NCBI GenBank assembly: GCA_013202635.1
Contig: JABMRO010000384.1
Coordinates: 1-8,574 of the forward strand
DNA: 8,574 nucleotides
Direction of reading: 5' to 3'
DNA from: Planctomycetota bacterium
GTDB lineage: Bacteria; Planctomycetota; Phycisphaerae; Sedimentisphaerales; Anaerobacaceae
Part shown: positions 1-6,641 of the stretch, in pieces
How the letters are laid out: each line of letters begins with the position of its first letter
Numbering within the stretch: position 1 is the stretch's first letter
Position numbers and translations under genes: made by a program
The notes under the pieces: generated by a model
Databases searched by the model: none
Told to the model about the DNA's origin: nothing
What the model saw: only the letters and a program-made list of their open reading frames with translations

Positions 1-28
1 CCTCGGTCTACTCAACCCTGAAAATTGT

Positions 29-73
29 GGTGTTTTCCAGCTCCTGAAAGAGGTGACTTTTCGAAGAATTCTG
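29..73. repeat. 45-bp dispersed direct repeat, copy 1
   Basis: This 45-bp stretch recurs at 5411-5455 in the same orientation with one mismatch (G at 40 versus A at 5422). The copies start at GGTGTTTTCCA and end at AGAATTCTG; similarity then fades through a short T-rich stretch ending in CAG (74-85 here). On the plus strand both copies read as the same short peptide (GVFQLLKEVTFRRIL), and the single mismatch is silent in that frame. This hints at a decayed coding origin but is too little to prove one. The family is not recognised. Confidence 0.85.
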
Positions 74-209
74 GCATTTTTGCAGCCCATGAATTGAGTG
101 ACATTCGTGCACGCACCGGCCTGATATTCTGGCAGAATCGATCTAAAAACACTTCAGATTTCGTAGTTTTAATTGGCAGATAATACGAATTCAAGTTAAT
201 TCTTGCGCC

Positions 210-461
210 TTACTCTAAAAGAGTCCCTATCGTGAGGGTGGGATAAATGGCCATTATATCATAAATCGCCATTATATAAAGCGCACTTATTAAGTTGAAT
301 TGGTATAAGGGGCTTTCTGGTTGTAGTGGAGTTGTAGTGGTCAACTCATGAAAACGGATCCATTTCATGTCCTGTCTATGCGCTAAATACTGCCTTAACA
401 AATCCGATATTTTCTTGTAATTATTCCCGAACCAATTCATTAGCAAATAAAGATTACCCAC
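210..461 (-). CDS. Small hypothetical protein (83 aa), uncharacterised
   Basis: The frame starts at a GTG (461-459) with a strong ribosome-binding site: GAGGAG on the minus strand at 471-476, nine bases upstream. That is the main reason to take it seriously. The product has an aromatic and basic N-terminal half (tryptophans near residues 10 and 34), a central TTTTPLQPESP stretch and a hydrophobic C-terminal tail. No family, signal peptide or catalytic motif is recognised. The tail contains a repeated IMAIY hexad produced by an 18-bp tandem duplication in the DNA. It diverges from the CotH gene, leaving 188 bp between the two starts. It could be a genuine small gene, or the 5' remnant of a longer gene whose end has been replaced by repeat-rich DNA. 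Confidence 0.35.
   Translation of the reverse strand: MGNLYLLMNWFGNNYKKISDLLRQYLAHRQDMKWIRFHELTTTTPLQPESPLYQFNLISALYIMAIYDIMAIYPTLTIGTLLE
243..278. repeat. 18-bp tandem duplication (two units)
   Basis: Two adjacent 18-bp units, 243-260 and 261-278, match at 16 of 18 positions (core CCATTATAT). The unit length is a multiple of three, so within the minus-strand small frame it adds a repeated six-residue block (IMAIYD, IMAIYP) without breaking it. Confidence 0.75.
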
Positions 462-478
462 AAATTATTACTCCTCAT

Positions 479-495
479 GGGAATATGATGTTCCC
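479..495. promoter_or_regulatory. Short inverted repeat upstream of the small minus-strand frame
   Basis: GGGAA (479-483) and TTCCC (491-495) form five-base arms around a 7-bp spacer. The dyad lies directly upstream of the GAGGAG ribosome-binding site (471-476) of the minus-strand small frame, so it could be an operator or a leader hairpin. The arms are short and chance is a fair alternative. Confidence 0.2.
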
Positions 496-525
496 TGGAC
501 AGCTCGGATAAAACAAATGAAACAC

Positions 526-555
526 TTGACTTAGTTGTCCGATATATGGTAAAGT
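526..555 (+). promoter_or_regulatory. Candidate sigma-70-type promoter for the CotH gene
   Basis: TTGACT (526-531) is followed after 18 bp by TAAAGT (550-555). A TGG at 547-549 immediately before the -10 gives an extended -10 (TGn). Transcription would begin near 562, leaving a leader of roughly 88 nt before the CotH start codon. The assignment rests on consensus matching only. Confidence 0.45.
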
Positions 556-595
556 AAATAAAGTCTAATTAATCGTTTGCGTTCCCTAGAACCCA

Positions 596-649
596 CGGCT
601 AAAAACCATATAAGAAGCCAAATACTTTCCTGAGGAAGGGGATTAGCCG
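596..649 (+). promoter_or_regulatory. Foldable 5' leader enclosing the CotH ribosome-binding site
   Basis: CGGCTAA (596-602) is an exact reverse complement of TTAGCCG (643-649), which ends at the base before the ATG. Inside this closing stem a second hairpin pairs CTTTCC (625-630) with GGAAGG (634-639) over a TGA loop, with one G-U pair. The purine-rich Shine-Dalgarno GAGGAAGGGG (632-641) lies within the inner hairpin, with 8 bases between its end and the ATG. If folded, the structure would hide the ribosome-binding site, suggesting translational control. No known riboswitch class is recognised. Confidence 0.4.
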
Positions 650-3600
650 ATGCTCACATTTACAAAAATATTACTTCTAGCCTTGGCAATAACCGCCTCT
701 TTACTTAGTACCGCAAAAGCACAAATGCCGCTCGTCATAAATGAATTCATGGCGTCGAACAGCAATTTCCAACCGGACCCACAGGGCGAATTTGATGACT
801 GGATCGAAATCTACAATTACGGGACAAGTGCAATTGATATGGGTGGTATGTATCTGACAGATGATTTAACTGTCCCTACTAAGTGGCAGCTTCCGAACGC
901 AATAACTTTGTATCCTGGGAATTATTTATTGATATGGGCTGATAACGACACTGCCGACGCCGGTCTGCACGCGAATTTCAAGCTTAGTGCCGGTGGCGAG
1001 GCAATTGGATTGTTTGACAACGCCGGTACTTTGATTGACAGTATCACCTTTGGCGAGCAAACCACCGATATTTCTTACGGCCGTTTCCCGGATGCTGCTG
1101 ATAGCTGGCAGTTCTATGACATGCCAACACCGGCAGCGGAGAATAACAGCGAATATTTAAGTATCGTCGAGGACCCCGAATTCAGTCACGAGCGAGGTTT
1201 CTACGACACAAGTTTCAGAGTTACAATAGCCACCGAAACCGATGAGGCTGACATATATTACACAACAGACGGCAGTGTACCTATCGACGGCGAGAGACCC
1301 TCAAGGACTGTCTCTCAATATACCAGCCCTATTTACATCAACTCGACCACCTGCCTTCGTGCGACGGCAGTCAAGGCCAGCTGGAGGGCTTCGCGCACCG
1401 TAACTCATACGTACATCTTCGGCGCCGATAATGAAATCAGGTCTATGGCGGCAGTTTCCCTTGTCGGCGACGAATATACGACCTTCTTTGAACCTGATGG
1501 TATCATGGCTATCGTCGGCGGCTATTATAGTGGGGGCGTATGGCGCTCGAGTGGTCAGGGTAGCTACAACAATTCTATTCAGCGAGGAATAGAATACGAA
1601 CGTCCCGTTTCTTTTGAAATCATAGATTTACAGACCGGGACCGACGCACAAGTTGACTGTGGCATACGGGTTGCGGGGAGTAATTATCATCGACCAAGGT
1701 ATACCCGGGGTGACAATTGGGATTACAACTATGACAAGTTCAGCTTTAAGCTTTTCTTACGAAACACATATGGTGACAATGAGTTCGATTATCCGATCTT
1801 TCCACTGGCTGACACCGACAGCATCAAAGCAATCTCACTCCGGGGCGGACATAACGATGTACATAATCCCTTCATAAAAGATGAAATGCTTAGACGCCTG
1901 CACCAGGATATGGGAGGTGTCGCTGTGACCGGAACGGTGGCAAACTTGTTTCTCAACGGTCAATACAAATCATTTTACAATCCATGCGGACGATTGGACC
2001 ATGATTTTTTCAGGGACTATTACAACGTAGATACCGATTGGGACGTGATTACACAGCGGGCCGTTCGTAACGGTGATAACGTAGCGTGGAATGCCACACT
2101 TAATTTTTTCCGAAGCCATAACCTGTCCATGACTGCCAATTATGATCAGGCCAGCCAAATGATTGATATTGTGGATTTTATCGACTACCTCATCATAGAA
2201 TTGTACTCGGCTAACTGGGACTGGCCGAATAACAACTGGACCGTTTCCCGGGAACGTACGCCGCAGGGCAAGTTCCGCTTTCACTGCTGGGACATGGAAG
2301 GAACCATGGAAACGCAATACATCAACAGTTTCGGCTTTGATGATTTCCCGAGCTGGGGCCCCGGAGGACTCAACAGGCTGGAGTCACCGTGCGCCTGGCT
2401 TTATCGAGCACTTAAGGCCAGTTCCGAATTTCGCATGCTCTTTGCCGACCGAATTCAAAAACACTTCTTCAATAACGGAGCATTGACACCTGACAATATT
2501 GAAAGACGGTTCACCGAACTAAGACAACAAATGTCCCAGGAGCTGCCCGGGATGGAGACCTCAATTCTCACTAACTGGATTCCCAACCGGCATCAGGTCA
2601 TGCTGGACAAGTTTACCGCCGAGGATCTATTCCCCAGCCAGGGACTGGAATTTCTGGTAAACGATTCGCTGCAACACGGCGGGCAGATTTCATCCACCGA
2701 CCGAATCTCTATGGTCGTTCCTGATGTTATATCGTATATAGACTTTGAATTGCTTGATGAAGGCGCACCAATACGTGCTCATGTCCCTGTCAATGATTCG
2801 CTGGGCCTTACCTGGACCAGTCTGGCTTTCGTGCCTGATTCGAGCTGGACCGATGGTTCCACAGAAACAGGTGTCGGTTATGAAAGGTCAAGCGGATATC
2901 AGGCCTGGATTGGCACAGATGTATCTGGTCAAATGTATAATGAAAGCACCTCTGTTTTTGCCAGAATCGAGTTTGATTATGATGGACGTCAGGATTTCGA
3001 TAGGTTGGAGCTTCAGATGAGATATGATGATGGCTTTGTTGCTTATCTGAACGGTACGGAAGTTTATCGAAGTGGTAATGTTTACAATGACACACCCGGT
3101 TCTGCCTCAGCAGATAATCATGAATCAGGCAGTGAATATGAAAAATTTGACATAACCGATTTTAAGCATCTGTTGCTTGTTAGCACAAACCTCCTGGCTA
3201 TTCATGGCATCAACACGTCATTGACCAGTTCTGATATGCTGATAATGCCAAGGCTCATAGGCCAGTTTGTTAACGTCACTTACAGTTCGGCGCCTATATG
3301 GTACACTACAGACGGCTCCGATCCAAGGCTCTACGGTGGCGGTCTTAATCCAATGGCTGTTGCATACACAGAACCTTTCACTCTTTCCGAAAGCAGATGT
3401 GTTAAGGCAAGGACGCTGGACAACGGCCTGTGTAGCGCGCCGAACGAAGCTGTGTACGCAGTAGGGCAGGTGAAAGAATCGCTGCGCATCACAGAGATTA
3501 TGTACAATCCACTGGACACAACAGATCCGAATACCGAATATATCGAGCTTTCCAATATCGGTGCTGAAGTCATCAACCTCAACCTTGTCAGTTTCACCGA

Positions 3601-4948
3601 GGGTATTGATTTCACCTTTGGCGACATAGAGCTCGCACCGGCCGGACAAATCCTCGTTGTTAAAGACCTCAGCGCCTTCGAGGCAAAATACGGCAACGGA
3701 AAACCAATAGCCGGTCAGTACATCGGCTCCCTTGCAAACAACAGCGAAAGAATAAGGCTTCAGGATGCTGTCGGTACAACGATTTTGGACTTTAGCTATA
3801 GCGATAACTGGCGCTCCATTACGGACGGCGAAGGCTTTTCGCTGACTATAATAGATCCGGCAAATACCGACCCGGAAAGCTGGGACTACAAAGATTCATG
3901 GCGAGCGAGCGCATATATAAACGGCTCGCCCGGCTCCGACGATAGCGGCATTATTCCCAATCCCGGTGCTGTAGTTATCAACGAATTATTGGCAAATTCA
4001 CCCAGTGGCGATCCGGACTGGATTGAATTGTATAACACAACCGGGACATCTATAGATATCAGCGGCTGGTTCCTCAGCGACAGCGGGAATAACCTGACCA
4101 AATACCAGATTGCTCAAGGTACAACAATCGGTCCGAACCGATACATCGTTTTCTATCAGGACCAGCATTTCGATAATACCGATGATCCGAGCTGCCATGA
4201 AGCTTTTGCCCTGAGTAACAACGGCGAATCGGTGTACTTAAGTTCGGCAGAGGGTGACGTTTTGACGGGCTATCGCAACGTGGAGGATTTCGGCCCTTCG
4301 CAGCAGGGCGTATCATTCGGAAGATACTACAAGAGCAGTACCGGCAATTACAACTTTGTCGCAATGGAGGATGAAACTCCCGGCTCTGAAAATGCCAATC
4401 CGGAAGTCGGGCCGATAGTCATCATTGAGATTATGTATAATCCCGACTGGCCTGTCGGCGGCTCGTACTCCAACGATCAATATGAATACATCGAGCTTTA
4501 CAACATAAGTACAGAGTCTGTAGACCTGCAGGGTTGGAAATTCACCAACGGCATCGATTATATCTTCCCGGACGATACGCCTGCGACAATACCCGCCAGC
4601 GGATATATTTTGGTCGTTAGGCACCCGGATGCATTTCACCGGCGCTACATGACGGTAGCAGCGAATCAGATTTTCGGCCCGTATGACGGTCAGTTGAGCA
4701 ACGCAGGCGAGAGCTTAGAGCTTGGTATGCCTAACGGCGAAACGGACGATTCCGGCGAACCTTATTACATTCGCATTGACAGGGTCAACTACAGCGACGG
4801 CTCACATCCGGAGAATTGTCCGGGTGGAGTGGACCTTTGGCCGATAGAAGCAGATGGCGATGGTTTATCGCTGCATCGAATCACCGTAGACAACTACGGC
4901 AACGATCCAGATAACTGGATGGCCTCGACACCTTCACCCGGCGAGTAA
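650..4948 (+). CDS. Secreted CotH kinase / lamin-tail multidomain protein
   Basis: The product is an exported 1432-residue mosaic. The ATG follows the purine-rich site GAGGAAGGGG and opens a Sec signal peptide (residues 1-24, hydrophobic core 7-19, probable cleavage after TAKA). Domains by eye: lamin-tail domain 1 (about 27-150); chitobiase C-terminal-like sandwich (about 173-258, IYYTTDGSVP); CotH kinase (about 266-661); jelly-roll-like segment (about 671-874, DDGFVAYLNGTEV); second sandwich (about 876-940, IWYTTDGSDP); lamin-tail domains 2-4 (about 944-1097, 1105-1250, 1254-1432), two opening with a EIMYNP motif. CotH signatures include NWDWPNNNW (522-530) and WDME (D548, E550, likely metal-binding). 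The usual ERxD-like motif reads CGRLD (446-450), with Gly replacing Glu. CotH of Bacillus is a spore-coat kinase; the role of secreted lamin-tail versions is unknown. No PEP-CTERM, dockerin or type IX tail is seen, so anchoring is unclear. Confidence 0.93.
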   Translation: MLTFTKILLLALAITASLLSTAKAQMPLVINEFMASNSNFQPDPQGEFDDWIEIYNYGTSAIDMGGMYLTDDLTVPTKWQLPNAITLYPGNYLLIWADNDTADAGLHANFKLSAGGEAIGLFDNAGTLIDSITFGEQTTDISYGRFPDAADSWQFYDMPTPAAENNSEYLSIVEDPEFSHERGFYDTSFRVTIATETDEADIYYTTDGSVPIDGERPSRTVSQYTSPIYINSTTCLRATAVKASWRASRTVTHTYIFGADNEIRSMAAVSLVGDEYTTFFEPDGIMAIVGGYYSGGVWRSSGQGSYNNSIQRGIEYERPVSFEIIDLQTGTDAQVDCGIRVAGSNYHRPRYTRGDNWDYNYDKFSFKLFLRNTYGDNEFDYPIFPLADTDSIKAISLRGGHNDVHNPFIKDEMLRRLHQDMGGVAVTGTVANLFLNGQYKSFYNPCGRLDHDFFRDYYNVDTDWDVITQRAVRNGDNVAWNATLNFFRSHNLSMTANYDQASQMIDIVDFIDYLIIELYSANWDWPNNNWTVSRERTPQGKFRFHCWDMEGTMETQYINSFGFDDFPSWGPGGLNRLESPCAWLYRALKASSEFRMLFADRIQKHFFNNGALTPDNIERRFTELRQQMSQELPGMETSILTNWIPNRHQVMLDKFTAEDLFPSQGLEFLVNDSLQHGGQISSTDRISMVVPDVISYIDFELLDEGAPIRAHVPVNDSLGLTWTSLAFVPDSSWTDGSTETGVGYERSSGYQAWIGTDVSGQMYNESTSVFARIEFDYDGRQDFDRLELQMRYDDGFVAYLNGTEVYRSGNVYNDTPGSASADNHESGSEYEKFDITDFKHLLLVSTNLLAIHGINTSLTSSDMLIMPRLIGQFVNVTYSSAPIWYTTDGSDPRLYGGGLNPMAVAYTEPFTLSESRCVKARTLDNGLCSAPNEAVYAVGQVKESLRITEIMYNPLDTTDPNTEYIELSNIGAEVINLNLVSFTEGIDFTFGDIELAPAGQILVVKDLSAFEAKYGNGKPIAGQYIGSLANNSERIRLQDAVGTTILDFSYSDNWRSITDGEGFSLTIIDPANTDPESWDYKDSWRASAYINGSPGSDDSGIIPNPGAVVINELLANSPSGDPDWIELYNTTGTSIDISGWFLSDSGNNLTKYQIAQGTTIGPNRYIVFYQDQHFDNTDDPSCHEAFALSNNGESVYLSSAEGDVLTGYRNVEDFGPSQQGVSFGRYYKSSTGNYNFVAMEDETPGSENANPEVGPIVIIEIMYNPDWPVGGSYSNDQYEYIELYNISTESVDLQGWKFTNGIDYIFPDDTPATIPASGYILVVRHPDAFHRRYMTVAANQIFGPYDGQLSNAGESLELGMPNGETDDSGEPYYIRIDRVNYSDGSHPENCPGGVDLWPIEADGDGLSLHRITVDNYGNDPDNWMASTPSPGE

Positions 4949-4980
4949 AAGCCAAATAGCCCAGAGACTTTATACTCAGA

Positions 4981-5169
4981 GTGGTCAAAGGTTCTGAAAG
5001 TAATCTGTACCAGATTAATTCCGAAATAGGAATAATCAAGCTTGATGGATCGGATGAAGTAATTATTCCACCGAGTCAGACTATGTATGCGAATGATCCT
5101 CGCTTTAACAAATCTACCACAATTCATATTGGTATTCAAAACAAAGATTCATCTCCTTTCGGTCGCTGA
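4981..5169 (+). CDS. Possible small hypothetical protein (62 aa)
   Basis: A 62-residue frame starts at GTG 32 bp after the CotH stop. Its codon use and amino-acid mix look protein-like (acidic/hydrophobic, with IIPPSQTMYANDPRF), but there is no clear Shine-Dalgarno and no family is recognised. Its TGA stop (5167-5169) falls inside the stem of the terminator-like hairpin at 5165-5189, an arrangement typical of a real 3' end. It may be a genuine small gene co-transcribed with the CotH gene, the tail of an eroded gene, or chance. Confidence 0.25.
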   Translation: MVKGSESNLYQINSEIGIIKLDGSDEVIIPPSQTMYANDPRFNKSTTIHIGIQNKDSSPFGR

Positions 5170-5196
5170 CCGCATGAGAGACTGTCAGCTCTTTTT
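5165..5196 (+). terminator. Candidate intrinsic terminator after the CotH unit
   Basis: GCTGAC (5165-5170) pairs exactly with GTCAGC (5184-5189) across a 13-nt loop and is followed by TCTTTTT (5190-5196). Orientation fits the end of the CotH transcript, 216 bp after its stop. The six-pair stem and long loop make it a modest terminator. Confidence 0.45.
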
Positions 5197-5383
5197 CATG
5201 CATGTCACCGAAATAGTACATTGAATCCACTCACGCAAAATCTTCGTTTTCTGGTTAAATCAAAGCATCGTATACTTAATCCGATTTCACCATTAAAATT
5301 ATTGGAAATATTTGTATTTTCGCAAAAAATTGACATTTATTCGGACTTGATATAGGCAAAATTAACATTTGTGGTGTCAAAAT

Positions 5384-5400
5384 GGTGACAAGATGTCACC
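5384..5400. promoter_or_regulatory. Perfect GGTGACA/TGTCACC dyad, operator-like
   Basis: GGTGACA (5384-5390) and TGTCACC (5394-5400) are exact inverted repeats around AGA. Related half-sites lie nearby: TGTCACC at 5203-5209, GGTGTCA at 5373-5379, and GGTGACT at 5434-5440 inside the 45-bp repeat. The three-base spacer and clustering suit a dimeric DNA-binding protein better than an RNA hairpin. No regulator is encoded in the window. Confidence 0.4.
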
Positions 5401-5410
5401 TGGAAATAAG

Positions 5411-5455
5411 GGTGTTTTCCAACTCCTGAAAGAGGTGACTTTTCGAAGAATTCTG
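5411..5455. repeat. 45-bp dispersed direct repeat, copy 2
   Basis: This copy matches 29-73 at 44 of 45 positions in the same orientation, about 5.38 kb away; together the copies flank the whole CotH unit. The match is followed by a diverging T-rich tail ending in CAG (5456-5466). It begins 10 bp after the GGTGACA dyad, whereas copy 1 has no such dyad in the 28 bases visible before it. Confidence 0.85.
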
Positions 5456-5602
5456 ATATTTTACAGCTCACATAAGAATTCAATTAGAAAGCTGATATGC
5501 AGAATGAAAAATAACAAATAAAATACGGAACCGTAACGAAACAGTAACAATTGAATGATAGCTTATCGAAAATATATCAGTTACTAATTTACGAAAGTTG
5601 TT

Positions 5603-5630
5603 TTAACAATGAGTGTACAAATACTATTAT
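5603..5630 (+). promoter_or_regulatory. Candidate promoter of the serine hydrolase gene
   Basis: TTAACA (5603-5608) and TATTAT (5625-5630) are separated by 16 bp. The predicted transcript would start near 5637, giving a leader under 30 nt that contains the AAGGAG ribosome-binding site (5653-5658), five bases before the ATG at 5664. Confidence 0.5.
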
Positions 5631-5663
5631 ATTAATGAATAAATTGATTACTAAGGAGCAGAG

Positions 5664-6533
5664 ATGAAGAACAAAAAGTGTTTAGCCATAATCTTTATTT
5701 GCCACATTTTTGTCCTGACCAATTCACTATGGGCACTGGATATTGAACGCTTGATGGCCACGAACTTTGAGCCCTTTCTGAAGAGGATGATGGAAGAGCA
5801 TAATGTTCCCGGCTTTACAATTGGAGTCGTGAAGGACGGAGCAGTTGTCTATTCCGGGGCTTTCGGCACGAAAAACCTTGATACTCGCGAGAAACTCACG
5901 ACACATTCGTTATTTCATCAGGCTTCGCTCACTAAGCCTTTTGTCGGTACTGCAATCATGCAGCTCGCAGAGAAGGGCGAGGTAAATCTCGAAGATCCGG
6001 TTATAAAGTATCTTCCCTACTTCAGGCTCAAAGATAAGCGTTATAAAACAATTACAATCAGACAAATGGTTACACACACATCAGGTATGCCTGATGTGCA
6101 GGACTATGAATGGCAAAATCCGGTATATGACGACGGAGCCCTTGAGCGGTATGTTCGCAGGCTTGGCAATGAACAACTTATAGCCGCACCCGGGGAGAAG
6201 TACCGTTACAGCAATATGGCCTTCGAGGTGCTCGGAGATCTCATTGCAAAAGTTTCGGGAATGAGCTTCGAAGATTATATTCGGAAGAATATATTGGTTC
6301 CGCTCAAAATGAAGCACAGCACGCTCCTGAAGCAAAAAGCAGACCCGAAGCTAATGAGTACTCCACACGTTAAGGAGGGAGATAGAATAGTTGTCAGTAA
6401 AATATATCCATACAACAGGATGCATGCCCCAAGTTCCACCCTCATATCCAATACGGTTGACATGAGCCGTTGGGCCCTTGCGAATCTGAATCGAGGTCAG
6501 TTGGACGGCAGCCGGATATTGAAAGATTTGTGA
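5664..6533 (+). CDS. Serine hydrolase, beta-lactamase class C family, C-terminally truncated
   Basis: The start is well supported by AAGGAG five bases upstream. Residues 1-24 form a likely signal peptide (basic KNKK, hydrophobic 8-20, probable cleavage after SLWA). The mature part follows the beta-lactamase/penicillin-binding-like hydrolase fold (Pfam PF00144): VPGFTIGVVKDG (48-59), the nucleophile motif S88-L-T-K91, THTSG (137-141), Y182-S-N184 and a typical NRMHAPSSTLISN block (251-263). The family catalyses acyl-serine hydrolysis of esters, peptides or beta-lactams; the substrate cannot be read here. Reading stops at residue 289, just after the LDGSRIL segment, so the C-terminal part that normally carries the third active-site motif (HxG/KTG-like) and often an extra domain is absent. 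The stop codon (6531-6533) lies in sequence belonging to an IS91-type transposase scrap, so this is probably a disrupted and non-functional gene. Confidence 0.88.
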   Translation: MKNKKCLAIIFICHIFVLTNSLWALDIERLMATNFEPFLKRMMEEHNVPGFTIGVVKDGAVVYSGAFGTKNLDTREKLTTHSLFHQASLTKPFVGTAIMQLAEKGEVNLEDPVIKYLPYFRLKDKRYKTITIRQMVTHTSGMPDVQDYEWQNPVYDDGALERYVRRLGNEQLIAAPGEKYRYSNMAFEVLGDLIAKVSGMSFEDYIRKNILVPLKMKHSTLLKQKADPKLMSTPHVKEGDRIVVSKIYPYNRMHAPSSTLISNTVDMSRWALANLNRGQLDGSRILKDL

Positions 6534-6641
6534 ACACTCGCCGGCAGCACATGCTGTAGAAAACGCCGGATGAACTCCTCGGCGCTGACGGTCATGGTTT
6601 TGATCTGAGCACCGCTGGGATTTTATTCTGTCATTATATAG
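6527..6641 (-). pseudogene. Relic of an IS91-family (Y2) transposase
   Basis: Read on the minus strand, 6616 to 6527 encodes 30 residues containing QIKTMTVSAEEFIRRFLQHV and then LPASVHK. This is a strongly conserved segment of IS91-type rolling-circle transposases (remembered consensus K-x-MTL-x-A-x-EFIRRFLLHVLP-x-GF). Just upstream (6641-6630) LYND in another frame may continue the homology (YxD preceding the segment), implying a frameshift near 6617-6629. No HUH or catalytic tyrosine region, start, or element end is visible, so only a fragment remains. It abuts and slightly overlaps the broken 3' end of the serine hydrolase gene and is in the opposite orientation. Confidence 0.75.

Larger units (their letters stand above)
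5197..5663. other. AT-rich intergenic spacer
   Basis: About 470 bp with no supportable gene on either strand. It holds a GGTGACA dyad (5384-5400), the second copy of the 45-bp repeat (5411-5455), a short TACGG-AA-CCGTA dyad (5524-5535) followed by two GTAAC words, and the promoter of the serine hydrolase gene. The rest is A/T-rich with scattered stops. Confidence 0.7.

Noticed and set aside
12..194. A 60-codon minus-strand frame covering the first 45-bp repeat
   Set aside because: It begins at a TTG without a Shine-Dalgarno, and the repeat at its end is better explained as a dispersed element; the second repeat copy does not continue a comparable minus-strand frame.
596..649. Possible cyclic-di-GMP (GEMM) riboswitch in the CotH leader
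   Set aside because: Some words resemble parts of that aptamer, but the conserved core and paired helices I know are not present in order; only the nested stems are supported.
3218..3649. Long antisense frames within the CotH gene (here and at 1970-2317, 4313-4639)
   Set aside because: They lie opposite well-conserved lamin-tail and CotH coding sequence, have no ribosome-binding sites and resemble no family.
5330..5356. TTGACA at 5330-5335 as a second promoter ahead of the serine hydrolase
   Set aside because: At 17 bp spacing the -10 would be TAGGCA, and TATAGG is only 15 bp away; the site at 5603-5630 is closer and better.
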